Shown piece after piece: positions 41,826 to 43,899 of a stretch of 43,899 nucleotides of DNA. A program made the position numbers and the translations under genes. Location of the stretch: the IMG/VR virus record IMGVR_UViG_3300025138_000082, positions 1 to 43,899 of that record; one strand, written 5' to 3'. The stretch is from a virus. Under the pieces are notes generated by a model, which worked only from the letters and a program-made list of their open reading frames with translations, searched no databases and was not told where the DNA came from. The stretch's first letter is position 1. Each line of letters starts with the position of its first letter.

Positions 41826-42095
41826 CTATGGATGTATGAACGTCTGTAGTGTGTTGTTACTCCACTTTGGTTCGTTGACCTTCTTAGGTAGAGCACCTGT
41901 ATCTTCTATAAACTTAGCGATGACCGCTGTTGCCTCGTCTCGCTTGCCAGCTTCACGCCAGCCGCGAAGCCGCAGCTCAACGCGAACGCCGAGCTTCTTA
42001 TCGAGGAACTTGACGGCTTGTGCTGCCTTGCGGATGCGGTCAGCATCTTGAATAGATACCGAAAGCTTAATAGTCTTATGCGTTTTCTTTGACAT
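41826..42095 (-). CDS. IF3 C-terminal domain-like protein
   Basis: This 89-residue basic protein matches the C-terminal domain of initiation factor IF3 over nearly its whole length. KTIKLSVSIQDAD (7-19) corresponds to KEIKFRPGTDEGD of E. coli IF3. VKFLDKK (28-34) corresponds to IRFLEEG. VRVELRLRGWRE (37-48) corresponds to AKITLRFRGRE. The end with a Pro, then NTLQTFIHP, corresponds to the final strand and MVLAP. The IF3 N-terminal domain and linker are absent. In cells this domain binds the 30S subunit near the P site, blocks 50S joining and checks the start codon. As an early gene it may bias host ribosomes. It overlaps the previous gene by 20 bases. Confidence 0.8.
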   Translation of the reverse strand: MSKKTHKTIKLSVSIQDADRIRKAAQAVKFLDKKLGVRVELRLRGWREAGKRDEATAVIAKFIEDTGALPKKVNEPKWSNNTLQTFIHP

Positions 42096-42456
42096 CGATT
42101 AGCTTCTCCATGGGGACAATGAAGTTGTCTTGGATAGATCTCGAGATGTACTCGATATCCTCTCGCTGAGACACTTTATACTGAGTAAGGTAGAACTCGC
42201 GGTCAATCATAAAGTGACCGCAGATCTTCTTGCTAGAGTTACGAAGGACAAGGAGCCAGCAGTCGTTCTCACGCATCCACTTGGAGTCGATCTCGTAGAT
42301 GGTCTGCATTTCTGAAGGCATTTGCTTCTTGTACTCGTGGAAGGTGAACCTGAGCTTGTGAGTGAGAAGATCCAGCTGGTGAGCAAGAAGAGTCTGGTAA
42401 CTCGTGCGTGTCTTGCCCGGGATCTTGAACATTAGCTTCTTCTTTTTCTTAGCCAT
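42076..42456 (-). CDS. Early hypothetical protein, basic N-terminus
   Basis: This protein has 126 residues from the ATG at 42456, with GGAG 9 bases upstream; the longer frame to 42618 lies inside the preceding gene. It begins MAKKKKKLMFKIPGKTRTS, followed by a helical part and a beta-rich middle (CWLLVLRNSSKKICGHFMID), and ends in an acidic helix. No family is recognised. It is the gene directly before the IF3-like gene and overlaps it by 20 bases, so the two are probably translated together. A role connected to the ribosome or RNA is possible but rests only on that pairing and the basic N-terminus. Confidence 0.65.
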   Translation of the reverse strand: MAKKKKKLMFKIPGKTRTSYQTLLAHQLDLLTHKLRFTFHEYKKQMPSEMQTIYEIDSKWMRENDCWLLVLRNSSKKICGHFMIDREFYLTQYKVSQREDIEYISRSIQDNFIVPMEKLIDVKENA

Positions 42457-42958
42457 CGGTGGTAGCTCCAGTAAGGAAAGAGGGATGTGAGCGGGACTTG
42501 TTGTAGCAGAACCAGTCATTAACAGACTTGTCGAGACGGTAGTAGTTCCGGTAGGCAGTGACGGTATCGTCGTCCTTGTACTGGTCAGGCATACACTGCG
42601 GTGGGTCAACCCATCCATTAACTGGGCAGTTGTCCGGGCTCTCGTAGATCACACCACGGAACTTCGTGTCCGTCAGATGCGTCTTTCCGTAGCGGTAAGA
42701 GTACTCATCACACAGAGCGACGAAGTGATTGTCCAGCCAATGGTAGTGGTTAGTAGACTGGCGAACCCACACCGCTGATGGGTGGTTGGTATGAGTCTTC
42801 TTGTACAGGCTGTTAGCGTCAGCCCAGCTGTCGCCATCAAGCTCACGGTGAGCGGTTGACAGCAGCTGGGCAGACTCGAGGATCATCTTGACTACATGAC
42901 GATCGCACTGCATCTGGGCTGCTTTGGTAGGGCAAGAGTCAATGTAGAAGATATTCAT
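42449..42958 (-). CDS. Conserved phage protein of unknown function
   Basis: This 169-residue protein opens MNIFYIDSCPTKAAQMQCD, then RHVVKMILESAQLLSTAHR. It continues with KKTHTNHPSAVWVRQS, a WLDNHF/ALCDEY segment and AYRNYYRLDK. This pattern (FxD-P-xxA-x-CDxHVVKM-x-E-AQ-LSTAHR, then HP-x-W-R) is familiar from many T4-like and T7-like phages of aquatic bacteria, without an established function. The conserved His, Cys and Asp residues suggest a metal site. The start overlaps the DUF4406-like gene stop as ATGA, and its end overlaps the next start by 8 bases. Confidence 0.75.
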   Translation of the reverse strand: MNIFYIDSCPTKAAQMQCDRHVVKMILESAQLLSTAHRELDGDSWADANSLYKKTHTNHPSAVWVRQSTNHYHWLDNHFVALCDEYSYRYGKTHLTDTKFRGVIYESPDNCPVNGWVDPPQCMPDQYKDDDTVTAYRNYYRLDKSVNDWFCYNKSRSHPSFLTGATTDG

Positions 42959-43311
42959 CAGGTAAGGTCCTCCAGGCGTGGGGTTTCGTAGAATCGTTGG
43001 ATACCGTGGAAAGCGGCGAGTGCTCGCTCCCAGCTTGCGCCACGGCTATGTTGCCAGCCATCCATAAGATATATGGCGCGGCAGTCAATCAAAGCCTTGA
43101 CATCACGAAGTGCACACTCCGTGTAGTTGTAATCCGAATCAGGCGGGTCATCAGGATCAATGCCAACCTCTTCGTCGAGCCGAGCAGGGTTGATAACAGC
43201 CCAACCTTCCTTGTTCAGCCGTTCTTCGATTTCGTAGAAACGAGGGAAGTTGAGTTGAGGGTAACCGGACATTGGTCCGGCAATGTAGATTTTTCTGTTA
43301 AAGTAAGTCAC
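42958..43311 (-). CDS. DUF4406 / nucleoside deoxyribosyltransferase-like protein
   Basis: This protein has 117 residues from a GTG at 43311, chosen because it overlaps the upstream stop (GTGA) and has GGAG 10 bases before it. KIYIAGPMSGYPQLNFPRF (6-24) is the hallmark of the DUF4406 and nucleoside 2-deoxyribosyltransferase-like fold. VINPARL, CALRDVKALIDCRAIYLMDGW and SRGASWERALA follow, giving the nucleotide-binding pocket and the Glu that acts as nucleophile in the transferases. The substrate is unknown. As an early gene it might act on nucleotides or on a nucleotide-based signal. Confidence 0.8.
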   Translation of the reverse strand: MTYFNRKIYIAGPMSGYPQLNFPRFYEIEERLNKEGWAVINPARLDEEVGIDPDDPPDSDYNYTECALRDVKALIDCRAIYLMDGWQHSRGASWERALAAFHGIQRFYETPRLEDLT

Positions 43312-43628
43312 TGAGAGAATTCTCCATAAAGTGCTGCACGCATAAGTTCCCAACTACTGGGGATGTAACCAAAGCCACGACACATGCTAGTACACTTGGT
43401 AAGTAAATTGGTATCCATGCTTGGCTCATCGTGATAATGATACAATACCCAAGCCTTCCAGATATCTTCTGGGTCGTTAGTTTCTTCCCAGCTAAGCTCG
43501 CTGGTATCACGATACCACACTTGCATGTTAGTTCCATCCTTGCTAACAGTGAGCTTGTAGTCCATGGATGGCTCAAGCTCAGGGAATACCATAGTGATGT
43601 CAGGTGATGGGATAAAGGAATTGATCAT
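43308..43628 (-). CDS. Early hypothetical protein
   Basis: This 106-residue acidic protein is rich in Trp, Tyr, Glu and Asp, for example MQVWYRDTSELSWEETNDPE and KAWVLYHYHDEPSMD. It has no membrane segment or recognised motif. The start at 43628 overlaps the previous stop (ATGA) and has AAAGG upstream; the stop overlaps the next gene's GTG. An early, acidic small protein of this kind could bind a host enzyme, as many T7 early proteins do, but nothing in the sequence identifies the target. Confidence 0.65.
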   Translation of the reverse strand: MINSFIPSPDITMVFPELEPSMDYKLTVSKDGTNMQVWYRDTSELSWEETNDPEDIWKAWVLYHYHDEPSMDTNLLTKCTSMCRGFGYIPSSWELMRAALYGEFSQ

Positions 43629-43765
43629 CGATCAGCCTTTCGGTTGAGGGGTAATTTGAGGTAGGTTATCCAGCACACGAAGCAACGCCATGTGCCTTTA
43701 CGTTTGACTTTCATATTGAAAGCCCTGCAGGTGTGACAATACATTTGATCACGACCTAACTTCAT
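43625..43765 (-). CDS. 46-residue zinc-ribbon-like microprotein
   Basis: A 46-codon frame from the ATG at 43765 contains CHTC (about residues 10-13) and CFVC (28-31), separated by a basic linker (KVKRKGTWR). This is the layout of a small zinc ribbon. It is joined to its neighbours on both sides by stop/start overlaps (ATGA). Zinc ribbons of this size often bind nucleic acid or a protein partner. No specific family is recognised. Confidence 0.6.
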   Translation of the reverse strand: MKLGRDQMYCHTCRAFNMKVKRKGTWRCFVCWITYLKLPLNRKADR

Positions 43766-43860
43766 TCAGTACATTCTTCTTCTTCTGATGACCACGCGTT
43801 GGGATCTTCATCACCAGCGTCGTGACCATGAGGAGTTGGATGTGAGTGTGAATCAAGCAT
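43762..43860 (-). CDS. His/acid-rich microprotein, start uncertain
   Basis: The frame from the ATG at 43860 encodes 32 residues: LDSHSHPTPHGHDAG, then an acidic end (DEDPNAWSSEEEECTE). The frame stays open to the right edge of the window (43899), so the true start may lie outside and the gene may be partial. No strong ribosome site precedes 43860. Its stop overlaps the zinc-ribbon gene start (ATGA). The five His plus many acids suggest metal binding. No family is recognised. Confidence 0.45.
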   Translation of the reverse strand: MLDSHSHPTPHGHDAGDEDPNAWSSEEEECTE

Positions 43861-43899
43861 TGTTGAAGAACCTAATACGGGCGTGATCGTACTGATCAG

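Noticed and set aside
1-43899. tRNA genes, CRISPR arrays, insertion sequences, integrase or attachment sites
   Set aside because: I looked for T-arm patterns, regularly spaced repeats, transposase motifs and recombinase motifs on both strands and found none that I can support.

Overview
The window is most of the genome of a lytic, T7-like podovirus (Autographiviridae type). Every gene I can support lies on the minus strand, so the genome reads from right (early) to left (late). The key evidence is a single-subunit T7-type RNA polymerase, a T7-type family A DNA polymerase, a fused primase-helicase, and a T7-type set of portal, scaffold, capsid, two tail tubular proteins, tail fibre and DNA maturases. 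I see no integrase, repressor, tRNA, CRISPR array or insertion sequence. The combination of a B12-dependent class II ribonucleotide reductase, collagen-like and C1q-like tail proteins, and small Lys/Arg-rich proteins suggests a marine or other aquatic phage. The host cannot be named from the sequence, and no photosynthesis genes are present.

Layout from right to left. (1) 43.9-41.8 kb: early genes, mostly small and joined by ATGA stop/start overlaps. They include a zinc-ribbon microprotein, a DUF4406-like protein and, last before the RNA polymerase, a protein that looks like a free-standing C-terminal domain of translation initiation factor IF3. (2) 41.8-31.3 kb: RNA polymerase, metallophosphoesterase, SSB, RusA-like resolvase, primase-helicase, DNA polymerase without the thioredoxin-binding loop, a permuted papain-like (YiiX-type) protein, dNMP kinase and 5'-3' exonuclease. 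A perfect 24-bp repeat, probably the phage RNA polymerase promoter, begins this module (41800-41823) and recurs at its end (31327-31350). (3) 31.3-28.7 kb: dUTPase, class II RNR and two small genes. (4) 28.7-16.6 kb: virion-associated proteins, portal, scaffold, capsid, tail tubular proteins A and B and tail fibre. (5) 16.6-7.3 kb: a tail-associated protein and two very large beta-helix tailspike-like proteins. (6) 7.1-4.8 kb: a secreted ClpP-like serine protease, two membrane proteins (probable lysis functions) and a collagen-like protein. (7) 4.8-1.5 kb: four tiny basic proteins, small and large terminase and a sulfotransferase-like protein. (8) 1.5-0 kb: internal virion proteins, the last cut by the window edge.

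The genes fit a standard T7-like programme. Early proteins would redirect the host, including its ribosomes if the IF3-like protein is functional. The phage polymerase then transcribes replication and nucleotide-supply genes, and afterwards the virion genes. In the late region an intrinsic terminator follows the capsid gene, the tail tubular B gene, the fibre gene and each of the two large spike genes. This suggests stepwise reduction of expression along the tail genes. Three replication or nucleotide proteins (SSB, primase-helicase, dNMP kinase) end in acidic tails with a terminal Phe, which suggests that the kinase is tethered to the replisome.
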